A stretch of 64,000 nt of DNA from Tubulanus polymorphus (GCF_964204645.1 NC_134030.1:17427110-17491109), one strand, 5' to 3'; counted from the stretch's first letter, positions 1 through 11,603 are shown. The notes: generated by a model not told the origin, from the sequence alone. Numbers and translations are program-made.

Positions 1-1168
1 TAATGGTTTCAGACAGCAAACGTAGTAAGATGTAGTAAGCAGGTTGTTATTTGATGCTTTGGTCTATCAGCGCTGACCATAAATCAGCCTGGTGTAAAAA
101 TAATTTTTTCTCGGTTCTTCTGCTGCGATATCTGGCAAACATTCAGAAATCTTTTTATAAACTTACGGAACCGTATTTGGTTGGGTCGGAACAATGGGTT
201 GCATTAATAATGTGGCTGGTGGAAGGATCACGCTGTTACTTCATGATAATCCCGAGTACTTTCTTTAAAAAGAAAAACGGAAGTATGGGGAGACATTGTT
301 GTTTTGCTTTATCCCGTATTATAATAAAATTAGTATAACAGTTGTAGAATGATTTTAAGAATAGTAATTGATCATGATGTATTTCCGAAACAAAAGTAAT
401 CATGATAGGTTAAAAAGAAACGATGAGTTTGTACCGACGAATACTAAAGTTTCGAAAATATATTTAATTTGAGTATTCTGGATGTTAATTAAGAACAAAG
501 TCTCTATAATCGCTAAATTTGTAGGAGTTTATTTGTGTTAAATGCTTATACTAGCTCTCTAAAGTTTCTCTTGTTGTATACGTCTGTTGGTAATTCGCAA
601 AGAGTAGCTGTTCTCTCAACGATGATAAGCAAGGAGTGAGTAAATCATTCCGCGTCATGATAGGAAGGTTGGAAGGAAAAAGTTAGTTTAGCAAATCAGT
701 TTCCCAAATAATTTTAGATCAGCGAATCAGTAAGGCTAAATTCTACATGACTAAAACAATCATGACAGTTAGGTTGCTGCTCCTTGCCAAAAGTCGAGAG
801 GGAGAGTCGGTATTTTAAGAAGGGACCCGCAGTTTTGGGAGAGCAGACACTCAAAAGACACTCGAAAGTCACTCAATAGAGTTCGATTGGGAGGTGATAT
901 TCTGGTATTCTGGACCTTGTTTAGAGAGTTTTGTTACCAACAGGAGTGTAGGCTAGGGATCATTTTAAGAGCTAGGATCTGGATTGTGTTAACTGGAGAG
1001 TTCAGATTAATTACTAAGGTAAATAAATTCGTTTTATTATCGATATATTCATTCAAGTTTTCGGTATTTTAGTTTCTACTTGGGTTTGTGCACGGACACG
1101 TTCTCTCGCCCGATCATCGCTTTCATTAATATATAACTAAGGAGAGGATTGTGACCGGTGTATCGCTA
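1..1168 (+). repeat. LTR-like repeat, copy 1 (probably starts before the window)
   Basis: The whole stretch aligns, reverse-complemented, with 12210-13190, and its right end also matches 23031-23127. The shared right border reads GATTGTGACCGGTGTA; beyond it the three loci differ, as expected for an element end. An AATAAA lies at about 1022, about 145 bases before the border. The inverted copy at 12.2 kb has a TATAAAAGGGG box at the equivalent of about 810-825, where this copy has only a decayed version. TATA box, polyadenylation signal and end together suggest U3-R-U5 of an LTR read on the plus strand. This copy is longer than copy 2 because of an extra ~190 bases near 240-440. No retroviral-type genes sit next to it, so the superfamily is not certain. 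Confidence 0.6.
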
Positions 1169-1384
1169 GTCCTGATCCAATCCTTTCCATGTTATAATGA
1201 CACCATTATAGTTACATCAGTGTAGGGCCAACGAGAGCGAAAAAGTTGTGTTTGTAGTACATGGTAGCTCACTCAATACGTAAATGCTGTTGTTACCCCT
1301 ACATGAATGTACAGTAATTTTCACAAATTTGCCTTTATAAGTATGTTGACGCATGCGCAATGCAGTAGAATTCTGACTTGTAAT

Positions 1385-1455
1385 ATTGGAATTCGAAAAC
1401 AAATGAAAAAAAAATCCGACGGTCGTCCAGTGATTTACCCACTGAGCCACATTTA
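1385..1455 (-). repeat. tRNA-derived SINE-like remnant
   Basis: On the minus strand a box A-like TGGCTCAGTGGG near 1448 is followed about 50 bases later by a box B-like TTCGAATTCC near 1391. Between them lies an anticodon-arm-like stretch, CACTGGACGACCGTCGG. This order and spacing is that of a tRNA-type RNA polymerase III promoter. A run of Ts interrupts the variable region and no good acceptor stem closes it, so it is a tRNA-derived SINE head or tRNA pseudogene rather than a working tRNA gene. Confidence 0.4.
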
Positions 1456-2586
1456 TCAACTGCAGGGTTGATAAATCAATTTACAAATATCCTCACCTAA
1501 CCCTACCCTAGTTAGTTACCTAATTGTTGGTGGTAAGCTTTTTATAATCGGATGGGCTTATACCAACGTTAGGGATGACAAGGGCCAAAACACAGTTGAA
1601 AAAAGTAACACTTCAAAAATAGACTTTCTGTGAAGAAACAGAAAACCCTATTGATACTACAACCTCATTATCGTACATCAATTTACAACATCTGGATAGT
1701 ATTCATAAGTTACAATTTCTGACCATTACACCTATTATCCCATCTTGCATAATTTCTACCTAAACTAAGCAACACACCCCTCTCATTATTATTTCATATC
1801 ATTCATCGACGAGACTAACATGGATCCGATAGAATTTTACGGTAAGCAAAGCACCTTTTCTAAACACCTATAAAGTAACGCATTGCTAACTTTTTGCCAA
1901 GAGAATGTAATTCAGCTACCAATATTGTATAAACTCTATCTATCAGCAATACATAGCAATTATCAGGCATGCGCGTTTTGATCTTACCCCGTCATCGCAA
2001 GATAATCCATGCAATCAACAATCAAAAATTAAATATTTTCTGCTTAAGACATCGATTATTAAGTACCATTGCATCATTGACGATATCTCTAAATATGATT
2101 GTTGAGTACTTAAGTGTAATCGGACTAATTCCGAGGCATTGTACGAAAACTTACTGATACCTTGATTACAAATACTTATAATATAACATTAGAAACTCAT
2201 AAATGTCAGCAACATATGTATTTATCGAATCTATATTTTTATTATTATTATTTTTTTTCACATCAGCATCACTAGTATTACACATGTTGTATGGATTTAT
2301 ACAAGCGCGGCCCGGTAAGACCTCTTAATACATAATATGTACCTGCTTTTGAACAAGAAAAATTGTAACACTGCATTTCTGACATAACGTTAGTAACGCA
2401 GGTGATCGACAACAATTACTAATCCGGGCTGCCAACAGCGCCATATGCGCCGCAAACGCAGGTAATAGTCCACATTAATGATCTATTTAATTTGTGAACT
2501 CTCAGCAACTTGTTTTCATGGCGATAACTACATGTGATGAACATAACTCCACATCATTTTGTCTAAATTTTCGTTTATCTCCGTAG

Positions 2587-2900
2587 GAACCTTCACCCCC
2601 TGCCAACTGAACCCCTCATGTGGGCGGCCTACGGCGCGGCGGCGGCGAAGTGGCACGGGGAGCAGGCCGACAAGTGGCGGTGAACCGACTTCGCGTGCAC
2701 CCCTATACCCGTAACCCCAACCTGGCAACACATCCATCACCCTCTGGTCTGCCATTACAACCTTCACCTCTTGACCAGATGTCCCCCGACTCAAGCACCG
2801 CCTCCACACCTTTCGACCAAATCCCGATCCACGCACCCCATGTTGTTGGCCAGTTTCTTCCCTCCCCTGTCGCCAACGAATTCCAGCACCAGCGAGTCTG
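2587..2900 (+). pseudogene. GC-rich orphan exon-like island, frameshifted
   Basis: A 314-base block much richer in G and C than its surroundings begins after an acceptor-like CCGTAG and ends at a donor-like CTG|GTAAGA. One frame opens with codons ending almost always in G or C and includes the peptide MWAAYGAAAAKWHGEQADKW, then meets TGA near 2682. The next frame stays open to the donor and encodes a Pro/Ser/Thr-rich segment. One frameshift would join the two, so this looks like a decayed coding exon or a captured gene fragment. I do not recognise the protein. The opposite strand is also open here, which weakens the case. Confidence 0.3.
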
Positions 2901-3372
2901 GTAAGAATTTATATTCAGATATACATATATTTTTATTCATGCAGTAAAAGAAACACGCCATTCAGCCCGAGAAATTACAATATGAACCATATGGGTGCAT
3001 AAAGAAACCTAATTTTCATTATTTCAGGACGAGAAGAATGAAGCCTCCCGAAACCGAGTTCAGTTAATATCAAAACCCTAGAATTGCCCTTTTGTATCAA
3101 TATGTAGTTAATACAACGAATAGTTAGATATAAAATCACAGACTTTCCTTTTTGTGTCATGTTCGAAATGAGTACTTTTGAAACACAGGGGCCGGTTTCA
3201 GAAAGCATAATTAACTTTATTTATAATTAGGACCTAAATCATGATTAAATTTCTTTAATCGTGATTACTTAATTACGATTAAAATTCGGTTTCACGAAAG
3301 GGTTTAATTACAAAATCAACCAATTACATAATTAGGCAACTTGATTATGCAATTAGTCATACTATATTCAAA

Positions 3373-4842
3373 ATGGCCGAAAATACTAAGGATCGTGATT
3401 TGCTCCCTAAAAAAGAAAAGCCAATTTAAACTCAACTGAAAAGAGTATGCTCGTGGAAGTGGTGAGGGAGAAATATGATATCCTATTCGGTCAATTGAGT
3501 AGTAATTTGACAGCAAAAAGAAAAAAATGAATGTTGGATAAATATCCAAAAGAAAATAAGTTCAATCGGAATTGAGTCAAAAACTGTAAGTGAACTGAAA
3601 ACTGTGGAACAATCTTCAGATGAAGGCCAAGAGAGCCAGAATTGACCAGAAACGACATACTTCCGTTACTAGAGGCGGACAACCACCATCTAATCTGGAT
3701 GAAACGAGCCAAATGATCGTCGATTTCATGCACGAAAAGCCAAATTTCAGTGATATAAGCGGTGGACTGGAAACTGGTGTATGTATAGACCTACTGAATG
3801 ATGCTCAGAATGATGATGCGTGTAAGTACGAAAATCTTTATTTGATTTTGAATGAATAATCTGATTCTTTATTGAAGGGATTCGTGGTTTAAGAAACCGT
3901 CGTCATGTATGATTTTGTCGTCTGGCAGCTTCTCCATGAGCTTTCAAGACGAATGAATCCATTTAGATAGCCTATAACCTAAATAGGGATGCAAGGCCAG
4001 TGTGGTCCACTGGCACTTGAAGGGGTGCCAAGTTGTCACTTGGTCTTAAACGATTTTGAACTGGGAAATTTCGCAAACTCACCTCGATCAGAAGTTTTAT
4101 GAACTATATCCGTACCGTAAGCGTTTGCCCGTCAAAGTTTTTTGAGTGTATTAATTAAACCCGTGTGTAATCACAATTAATTCTAACATTTAACTCATAG
4201 AGTTTTAAGCACTGCTCAATCTACCCTCCACGGTACCTTACTGTATTGTTACTAAAAATCTAGTAGCATGACTGTAAATGGGTTGAATTAGTCAATCAGT
4301 TTGTTACAACTTCAAATCACAGTGCAAAGTAGTTCTATGAAATGCTTATCATATGAATACAAATAATTGATTCAGTCATTTGAAATCGTATCCCCGGGAA
4401 TATAAAAAGGATTGGATTGAGAATGTAGTTTTATTGTTCCACTGAGATATATAAAAAATACAAATCCTTAGTCAAATATTCTTAATATCGACTATTTCTA
4501 TTTTCAGATTCAAGTCTCAATGAGGAACATTCGTTCAATGACGTGGCTGACATAATCAGTTGGCCTCCACCCAATGCTCCATCAGTCCCATCCTCATCAA
4601 CGGCTTCATCTTCATTGCGATCATCACCCAAAAGATCTGCAGGAGACGTAACGCGGGAGCAGTGTAGAAACCTTATAGAGGACAGGAAACCAATCAAGCT
4701 GTAATGTGAGCGGCTACAACTACAAGTTGAAAGTTTGAAGCTAGAAAAGCAAAATCGCATACTAGAGAATGCTAAACTTCAACTGGAAATAATCGCACTG
4801 CAGAAGTCAACAGGAGCAACGATAGAAGTTTCAGAAGAATAA
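3373..4842 (+). pseudogene. Harbinger SANT/Myb-like DNA-binding partner protein, broken
   Basis: In Harbinger elements this protein binds DNA and helps the transposase enter the nucleus and find the transposon ends. Exon 1 runs from the ATG at 3373 to 3821 and has a GTAAGT donor. It encodes a SANT-like helix region (motif STEKSMLVEVVREKYDILFG) and then the typical linker HTSVTRGGQPPSNLDE. Exon 2 (4508-4842) follows TTTTCAG. It begins in a phase that fits the exon 1 donor and has a Ser/Pro-rich stretch followed by a leucine-rich coiled coil (ERLQLQVESLKLEKQN). Decay is clear: frameshifts near 3405, 3525 and 3605, and an in-frame TAA near 4702 just before the coiled coil. It cannot make a full protein as it stands. 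Confidence 0.75.
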
Positions 4843-4978
4843 ACAGCCTCTTACGTTATCAATCTTTAATGAAAAAATTGTTGATATCAGAAAAGTGTAA
4901 TCATTTGTTTAAATGTGTCACATTATTAAAAAATGATTAGCTGTTTATACAAAATATATCATGTTGATTAGTGTGGTG

Positions 4979-6160
4979 TTAGAAATGCGTCTGTACAAAA
5001 TGATCTCTGAAAGCCCTTCCGGTATCTGGTCCATTGTAGATTTGGCCTACATCACCGGCGTCATCGGGATCTTCTCGTTCAGTGGCTACAACTAGTTCAT
5101 TCAACATGATTGCTATATTGTTGAGTATTGCACATGCAACAAACATCTTACACGCCTTAGCTGGTTCCTCTCCATGGAGGAGGTGAAATTGCCTTTTTGT
5201 TACCCCAAATACGCGTTCTATTGTGGATCGTGTGCGTTTGTGAGCTATATTGTATCTTGAAAAAGAAACCGAAAAAATGATAAATTAGATCGAAATACCG
5301 TTCTTTGTTTAAGAAACATATTGTCTACCGGTTTTCACATTGCTTACCTTTCTTGTTGTGCTCCAGCTGGGTTGAGGAAAGGTGTCAAGAGGTATGGTCG
5401 GCAGGCATAGCCACTATCACCTTAAAGTATACCATCTACCTCAATTCCTCTATGGTTTTCTTCGAGGTACCTAATACAAAAATCATTGTTGGTATATTTA
5501 TGCGATTCAATTAACACCGACTCCCTGCCTATATATACTTACTGTCCAATTTGCGAAGTTCACAATATGTGAGAATCATGGGTAGATCCTGGCCAGGCGG
5601 CAACAACATTTATAAACCTGCCTACAATTAGAATGGGCTTATTTAGATTTTCAAGGTTAGACTGATTCACTTAAAAATATTTTCTTATGAGGCCTATATA
5701 ATATGGTTAAATGAAAGGTTGATTTGAAAAAATAACATCGTACAATCGGAACAAATATGCAGCATAACTCACCTGCGCTGTCATTGATAGCTTGTACATT
5801 GATTGACGGGTAGCGTTTTCTGTTTATATAAACAGGTTCATCAATGGCAGGACGTTGAATTCGAGTATGGGTCCCGTCAACAGCCCTAATGACACCATGA
5901 AACCCAGCAATTTCATGGAATTTCTCTTTGTTTACTGCTATTTCTTCAGCGGAAGAAGGCCCTCGTATTAATGCATTTCTCCGCTGGCAGAGGGCATCTG
6001 TCACACCAGTTATTGAACGGAAAACTGTGGCTTTGGACACGCCAAAGGATTCCCCGATCTCTTTCATGAAAGCTCCAGTGGCATAATACCTAAGGGCTAT
6101 CAGTAGTTGAACTTTTGAATCGATCGCGTGTGATCGCCTTGTTTGCCTTTCCAAATCGTT
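4979..6160 (-). pseudogene. HARBI1-like Harbinger transposase, two in-frame stops, 5' truncated
   Basis: Four exons can be read on the minus strand, all joining in compatible phase: about 6160-5773 (donor GTGAGT), 5621-5543 (acceptor TTGTAG, donor GTAAGT), 5470-5348 (donor GTAAGC) and 5255-4979 (ends in TAA). Exon 1 has the conserved start of the fold (QLLIALRYYATGAF) and the first catalytic Asp in AVDGTH. Exon 2 has the second Asp in AAWPGSTHDSHIL. Exon 3 has the GDSGYACRPYLLTP motif. Exon 4 has the catalytic Glu in RTRSTIERVFG and the C-terminal region. All three DDE residues survive. A TGA follows HIL in exon 2 (probably CGA to TGA decay) and a TAA precedes GDSGY in exon 3. The N-terminal part of the family is absent because the dispersed repeat abuts codon 1 of the preserved segment. 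Confidence 0.85.
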
Positions 6161-7440
6161 TTTAGCCCACTTGTGACTTTAGTCCCAGCGGGCTATTGCG
6201 TTCACTTTTCGTCCGTCGTCCGTTCGTTCGTCCGTTAGTCCGTCCGTAGACGGAATCCAGTTATTTTGGGAAGTTTTGAAGACGCTTCAAGATAATGTCT
6301 TGATATTTGGGTTACACATGTATCTACCCTAGACACATCTTCATCCCAAAAACTGGCCCTGTCAGATTCAAGATGGCCGACTGGCAGCCATTGTTGTTCG
6401 CCAAAATCAGCACTTTTTACACATTTTTGAACTTTTTGAGGGAAATTTTGAAGACGCTTTGATCAATTACCTTGATCTTTCGGATATATGTGAATTCCCC
6501 CAGGGCCCATCAGCATAACAAAAATTGGGTCGGTCGGACTCAAGATGGCCGTCCTATGACCTTTTTAGTGCCCAAAAATGTTAATTTTGGCCCAAATTCT
6601 GAGTCCTGTAGCTTCCTACTGGTTTATCATTTCTCATTGCAATTTGTGATGGGTATTCTTTGGAAAGGGATGTTTTATACCTGAGACAGGTATTTTTCAT
6701 CAGCCAATTATGACGCAATTGGCGGCCATCTTGGTGTCAGCAGTACTCATTCGTAAGTGGGAAAAATTGTTTCCACATTATATTGATACCTAAGCGTATT
6801 TTGTTAACACAATCAATAGAAAGTTGTAGCTCATAACGTGTTCTATGATTGTGGTGAGTTTCAAGGTTATTGGTTTTTGTATATGGCCACCAGGGGGCGT
6901 TGAATAATGCAATTTCTTAGTATTTCTATATTATAATCGTATCCATGCATATTTTGTAACCACAATCAATTGCAAAGTTGTAGCTCATGACATCATCTAT
7001 GATTGTTGTGAGTTTTAAGGACATTAGTTATTCTATATGGTCACCAGGGGGCGTTGAATAGTAGAATAACTTAGTATTTCCTTATTATATTGGTACCTAG
7101 GCATATTTTGTTACCATGATCAATTACAAAGTTATAGTTCGTGACATTTTCTATGATTGTGGTGAGTTTCAAGGTCATTGGGTTTTGAAAATGGGCACCA
7201 GGGGAATTGAATAGTAGAATAACTTAGTATTTTCATATTAAAGTGGTAACGAGGCATATTTTGTTATCACAATCAATTACAAAATCGTAGCTGCTGACAT
7301 GTTCTATGATTGTGGTGAGTTTCAAGGTCATTGGATTCTGTATATGGTCACCAGGGGGCGTTGAATATTGAAATTGTTAGATTGTTGAGCATTTGGAACC
7401 ACTTCCCAAGTGGGCATGGTGTCCCTGGACCCCTAGTTTA
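6161..7440 (+). repeat. Dispersed repeat family, copy A, with CTCF-like motifs
   Basis: The head (TTTTTAGCCCACTT, then a (CGTC)-rich tract) is shared with the repeats at 8.27 and 26.6 kb. The middle has four tandem units of about 153 bases starting near 6775, 6930, 7083 and 7237. Each ends in a version of GGTCACCAGGGGGCGTTG. The tail has a small hairpin (CCACTTCCCAAGTGG) and ends TGGACCCCTAGTT. The copy abuts the truncated Harbinger transposase. I see no coding capacity, so it is probably a non-autonomous transposon of unknown class. Confidence 0.7.
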
Positions 7441-8269
7441 CTGTACTAGCCTATTAGCCTATTACTCCGGTCTAAGATTCCCTGGGTGGACAGGTTGCCA
7501 ATATAGCCAATATCTAGAAAATCGGATGTTTAGTAATGATAGAGCGAACCTGCCAGCGAAAAACAACGCATCTGATGTGATTGGCTTAATACATGGACTG
7601 GTGGCTGCTCAGCGGCAAACTGTCCACTAAAGAAATCTTGGCAAGTGTAATAATAGACTAATGAAGGGTCTGCGGCCAGGCTTTTTTAGGCGTGAGCTTC
7701 AGCAGGAGGCAATAAAACCCGGGCAAGCGAGGATGTTCTAAGATAATTCAAATTTAAATGAAAAATACCTGTATTGCTCCATAATGACTTAAACCTTGTT
7801 GAACCATAAAAAATGAAATATATATGAAAAATATTAGTAAACACTAGACATGTGATTAATGACATTGAATCAAACATGAATTTACAGAGCAAAACAGCTC
7901 TAACTCTAATTATCTAGGATACAGTTTGAGCCAAGAATCAAGTATTTGGAAGTAATTTGACATGATAATTGAATTTCTGATACCCTATTTAGAATTACAA
8001 AGTATTTCCTGTCATCCTATCATTTGCGCAGTATCACAAATTAAGCCTGTGTGTTCTTCGACGGATTCAATATGGTGTCTCTATGGGCAACAGTCCCCGC
8101 CAAAAAGATGATGTTTTGTTTCACGTAGCGAAAAATACAATTCCATGCCTCAAAGACATTTTCGTACCAAGGATCGTGCGCCAAATTGTCAGTAGATGAC
8201 ACCAGGTATATCTAAATTATATCATTCACTGGTTAGCCAGAAATACAATTCTTTATGCGTTATCATTTT
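7441..8269. other. Intergenic spacer between repeat copies A and B
   Basis: I see no gene here. The reading frames are short and unlike any protein I know. It is unclear whether this is remaining Harbinger DNA or unrelated sequence. Confidence 0.4.
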
Positions 8270-9290
8270 AGCTGTCTCGCCCGTAGATTTTGAAGGAGTT
8301 TAAGCCGTCCGTTCGTTCGTCCATCGGTAGATAGAATCCAGTTATTTTGGGAAGTTTTAAAGACGCTTCAATGTAATGTCCTGATATTTGGGTTACACAT
8401 GTATCTACCCTACACACATCTTCAGCCCAAAACTGGCCCTGTCAGTATCATGATGGCCGACTGGCAGCCATTGTTGTTCACCAAAATCAGCACTTTTACA
8501 CATTTTGAAGTTTTTGAGGGAAATTTTGAAGATGCTTTGATCAATTACCTTAAACTTTCATATATATTTGATTCCCCCGAGGGCCCATCAGCATAAGCGA
8601 TCGGACTCAAGATGGCCGTCCTATGACCTTTTTTTGTACCAATAAATGACAATTTTGGCCGAATTCTGAGTCTTGTAGCTTCCTAATGGTTTGCTATTTT
8701 TCATTGCAATTAATGGTGGCTGTTCGTTGGAAATGGATCTTTAATACCTGAGATAGGTATTTTTGATCAACCAATTATCACGCAATTGGTGACCATCTTG
8801 GTGTCAGTAATCAGTACTCATTCTTAGGTAGAAAAAAGTTTTTCCACATTATATTGATACCTAAGCGTATTTTGTCACCACAACCAATTGAAAAGTTGTA
8901 GCTCATACAATTTCGTATGATTGTGGCGAGGTTCAAGGTCGTTGGTTTTTGTACATGGCCACTAGGGGGCATTGTATAGTAGAATAACTTAGTATTTCCT
9001 TATTATATTGTAACCTAGGCATATTTTGTTACCATGATCAATTGCACAGTATCTCATGACATGTTCTATGATTGTGGTGAGTTTCAAGGTCATTGGGTTT
9101 TGCATATGGTCACCAGGGGGCGTCGAATAGTAGAATAACTGCAGTATCTCCATATTATATTGGTATCTAGGCATATTCCGTTTTTGTTGTCACAATCAAT
9201 AACATAATTGTAGCTGCTGACATGTTCTATTGTTGTGGTGAGTAACAAGGTAATTTGTTTTTGTATCTGGTCACCAGGGGGCGTTTATAT
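8270..9290 (+). repeat. Dispersed repeat family, copy B
   Basis: This is a second, direct-orientation copy of the family at 6161-7440, with the same (CGTC)-rich head, the same GGCCCATCAGCATAA block and the same tandem units. It has three units (near 8842, 8997 and 9151) against four in copy A. The CAGGGGGCG motif appears at 8957-8972 (as CTAGGGGGCA), 9108-9123 and 9269-9284. The terminal hairpin and the CCCCTAGTT end of copies A and C are missing, so this copy is 3'-truncated. Confidence 0.7.
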
Positions 9291-9441
9291 CTTCGCATGA
9301 CTTCATGGCGCAGATTTGTCTCTATCACAGCTTTATCACTACGCGTAACTAAACACAGTCTTTTTGGCTGGGATTGTCACCCATACTCTCCATATGATTG
9401 TGCGACAAAACAATGTTCAGCCAATGTTCTACGATTGTACA

Positions 9442-9745
9442 TCCTCAGGCAGGGATTCCAACCTTATGGCATCAAGACTCGCCATGGTACGAAACCCTGC
9501 CACACTAGACCGAATACGCAGCCACATGCGCAGCTTAGAAGATGGCATTATTAGCCATGAAGTTACGAATCCATTCATAGTACTTCCGTGAAATCTACCT
9601 CAGCGATTATCTAATGAGCAGATTGGTGCCGCTAGTTTTCGTGCGGCAAAGCTGCGCTTGTACCTGTGCATCCAGTCTACAGTGGCAGGGGTTCATGTTG
9701 TGGCTGAGTGTAGCGATGCCATCAGGTTCGCATCCCTGCCGAGGG
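9442..9745. repeat. Inverted repeat of ~70-base arms with tRNA-like hairpins
   Basis: 9442-9510 and 9675-9745 are imperfect reverse complements. Each arm is itself closed by a seven-base stem, GGCAGGG with CCCTGCC, about 43 bases apart. A box B-like GGTTCGCATCC sits just before the closing strand in the right arm. This resembles a shortened tRNA-like fold, but the internal promoter elements are too close together for a normal tRNA. Confidence 0.4.
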
Positions 9746-9952
9746 TGGATGATGGTAGTAAGAATGCAGTTACAGCTAAGAAAACCCGTCATTGCTGCTT
9801 TGCTGCTATATTTCTTTTTTTCCCTTTTCCACACTTTTTTCGTCGAAAGTACATAGGCCTTATTACCTTACTGCTGTTTCCGATACAATCCGTATAATAT
9901 CATTTAGCTCACATCGATCTACAAATACTCCGTCGGTATTTTGATGATTCGA

Positions 9953-10490
9953 CGTTCAAGTTCAAGTTCAAATTTATTTCACAGAAAGCATGACAGGTTA
10001 TGTACACAGGTTGAGAGAAAACAAACAATAAAATCTACAATTTTTTTTTAACAAAGCACAATTATAAAAAGAGAGAGAGAACAGTAGCTTTCAGTGTGGG
10101 CCAAACAAAGCCTTTAGGCCGCTGTCGCAAGCACCCAGGGAAAAAAACGAAAGGGAAATGAAGAAATAAAGGGGAAGGAAATGAAAGTTGATGATTTTTG
10201 ATAATTTCAGGAGAGTTTATAAGTGAGCAATTATAACAATTAGGGTTATTACATTGATGGATATCACTGTAGGCGGAGGTGAGATATGGTCTGAGTTGAC
10301 GTTTTAAATTTTGTTTGCTTGTTTGTAGGATGTCATTGGAAAAAGGTAGTTTTTGCCAGATGTTTGAAAGAATGTTTTGAGGTGAATTTTGATGCGGGGT
10401 TGGCGGTGTTTGTTTTGAAAATAAAGAATATGCGTGGTCTAAATATATGCTTTTTCTGATGTTGACTAAAGGAGATAAGTTTTCCGCGGT
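9953..10490 (-). pseudogene. LINE (CR1/L2-like) 3' end: reverse-transcriptase ORF tail and terminal tract
   Basis: Read on the minus strand, a short open segment encodes the typical end of the LINE ORF2 protein, where a tryptophan-containing WxKLP-type motif is followed by a basic helix (IWQKLPFSND, then LKRQLRPYL). Downstream come an AATAAA-containing segment and a short run of TTGAAC repeats at 9954-9972. That arrangement is the usual 3' end of CR1/L2-type non-LTR retrotransposons, which finish in a short simple repeat. The rest of the element is absent, so this is a 5'-truncated insertion. The clade cannot be settled from so short a stretch. Confidence 0.5.
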
Positions 10491-10499
10491 GAAGCACTG

Positions 10500-10945
10500 T
10501 CGCGTTATAAAAGCACTGTCGGGCCGTAAACATCGAAAATTGGGCCCCATTTAATGAGGCGACATTTTTTTTCTGAGTCGTCATCCCGAAATCAACCGGA
10601 GGCTGCTCGTCATTTCGATTATCAATTCGAGTATAAATAAACAAAACAAACTTATTACCGCAAGACTTCACTTTCAGCCGCGGTCTTCAAACAGTTATTT
10701 TAACAATTACCCATTTTCATCATCGGTACACTTAACTGATCCACAGGATATTAACTACTCTTGATAGTAAAAGCACTGTCCAGCTGTAAAGATTGATGAA
10801 TCAACGTGTGTCTTTACATCGTCGTTCCGCGGATCCGCTGCGAGTTTCTCCTCACCGTGAGAATCAGATAAAGTACAAATAAATTTATTACCCCCATCGA
10901 TTTTGCCGGGGCGGCAAACAGTTAGTTTAACAATATTATATTTCC
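10500..10945. repeat. Diverged tandem duplication (~260-base period)
   Basis: Two copies begin with AAAAGCACTGTC near 10508 and 10768. They share a TCGTC block and end in CAGTTA(T/G)TTTAACAAT near 10690 and 10918. They are degenerate, with no open frame of interest. The first copy overlaps the upstream edge of the LINE remnant. Confidence 0.4.
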
Positions 10946-11548
10946 TTTTACCAAATGTACCGGACATTTACTACGATAATTCATTAAAGTACCGGCGAGT
11001 TGTAGGCCTTAACTAAACGGGTCTGTCTAAAGAACATACCTCAAACGCCCTTTGGTTTTTTCGTTCCGATTCTGATTTTAGTGTTTTAGATGCAACCTGA
11101 ATGATTCATTTCAGGACCTCACCCAGTCCCGAGCTTGGCGCTCCATATACTCGCGTGTGTCCGATAGCAATATACCGCTGACACTCAGGCAATCAGCGCA
11201 TTCGTTATCGACAAAACAATGGAACATATTTATTATAAATATTTATTTTAAAAAAGCATCACCATCATTTAGGGTATGCTGCACATGTTAGGCTCTATTG
11301 ATGGAAGTGCTTTTCTCTGCTGTGATGTATCTTAACCACTTATAAGCTTCATTAACCACTTCAAATAAAGATACATTCCAAAACATGTACAAGGTATGGA
11401 ATGATCAACCGTCTAAATCTGTTTGGGAATAAAATAAGTGACTGAAATTTAATGAAATTAGTTCACATTGCTGGTTTTTTACAGTAAAATTTCAATTTGA
11501 AATTTTAAGACTTTCAAAGTAGATAATCTATTATTACAATTATATCCC

Positions 11549-11603
11549 TCTCCCACACCTGACGATGATCTCTAGGGTGAGATCGAAACGTCGTGTATTT
11601 GAT
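11549..11603 (+). ncRNA. Hammerhead-ribozyme-like motif
   Basis: The order CTGACGA (11559-11565), a perfect six-base hairpin GATCTC/GAGATC (11567-11572 with 11579-11584), then GAAACGTC (11585-11592) matches the CUGANGA, stem II, GAAA, GUC core. The bases on either side, ACAC before the core and GTGT after it, can pair as stem I. The ACGT in GAAACGTC is self-complementary. Short stem III versions of this kind are known from Penelope-like elements and retrozymes, where they are thought to act as dimers. One unpaired T (11566) sits between the core and stem II, which is not canonical. No Penelope-type gene is visible nearby. Confidence 0.45.

Larger units (their letters stand above)
3185..6160. 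mobile_element. PIF/Harbinger DNA transposon, both genes disabled, right part cut off
   Basis: The element contains the two genes of the Harbinger superfamily in convergent order: a SANT/Myb-like partner gene on plus (3373-4842) and a HARBI1-like transposase on minus (4979-6160). Their stop codons are 136 bases apart. The left end is probably near 3189, where the sequence reads GGGGCCGGTTTCAGAAAGC, a style of terminus common in this superfamily. The transposase N-terminus and the right terminus are missing: similarity stops abruptly at about 6160, where a copy of the dispersed repeat family begins. That repeat therefore inserted into, or recombined with, an older Harbinger copy. Confidence 0.75.

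Noticed and set aside
2528-2836. Minus-strand 102-residue frame over the GC-rich island
   Set aside because: The absence of stops follows from high GC. The plus strand has the splice-like borders and the better third-position pattern.
6161-7440. Helitron, because the repeat ends CTAG after a small hairpin
   Set aside because: The hairpin is about 20 bases from CTAG, farther than usual, and the head does not start with the expected TC. The class is left open.
10333-10671. Second minus-strand frame overlapping the LINE tail
   Set aside because: Different frame from the recognisable reverse-transcriptase tail, with no domain; a shadow of it.
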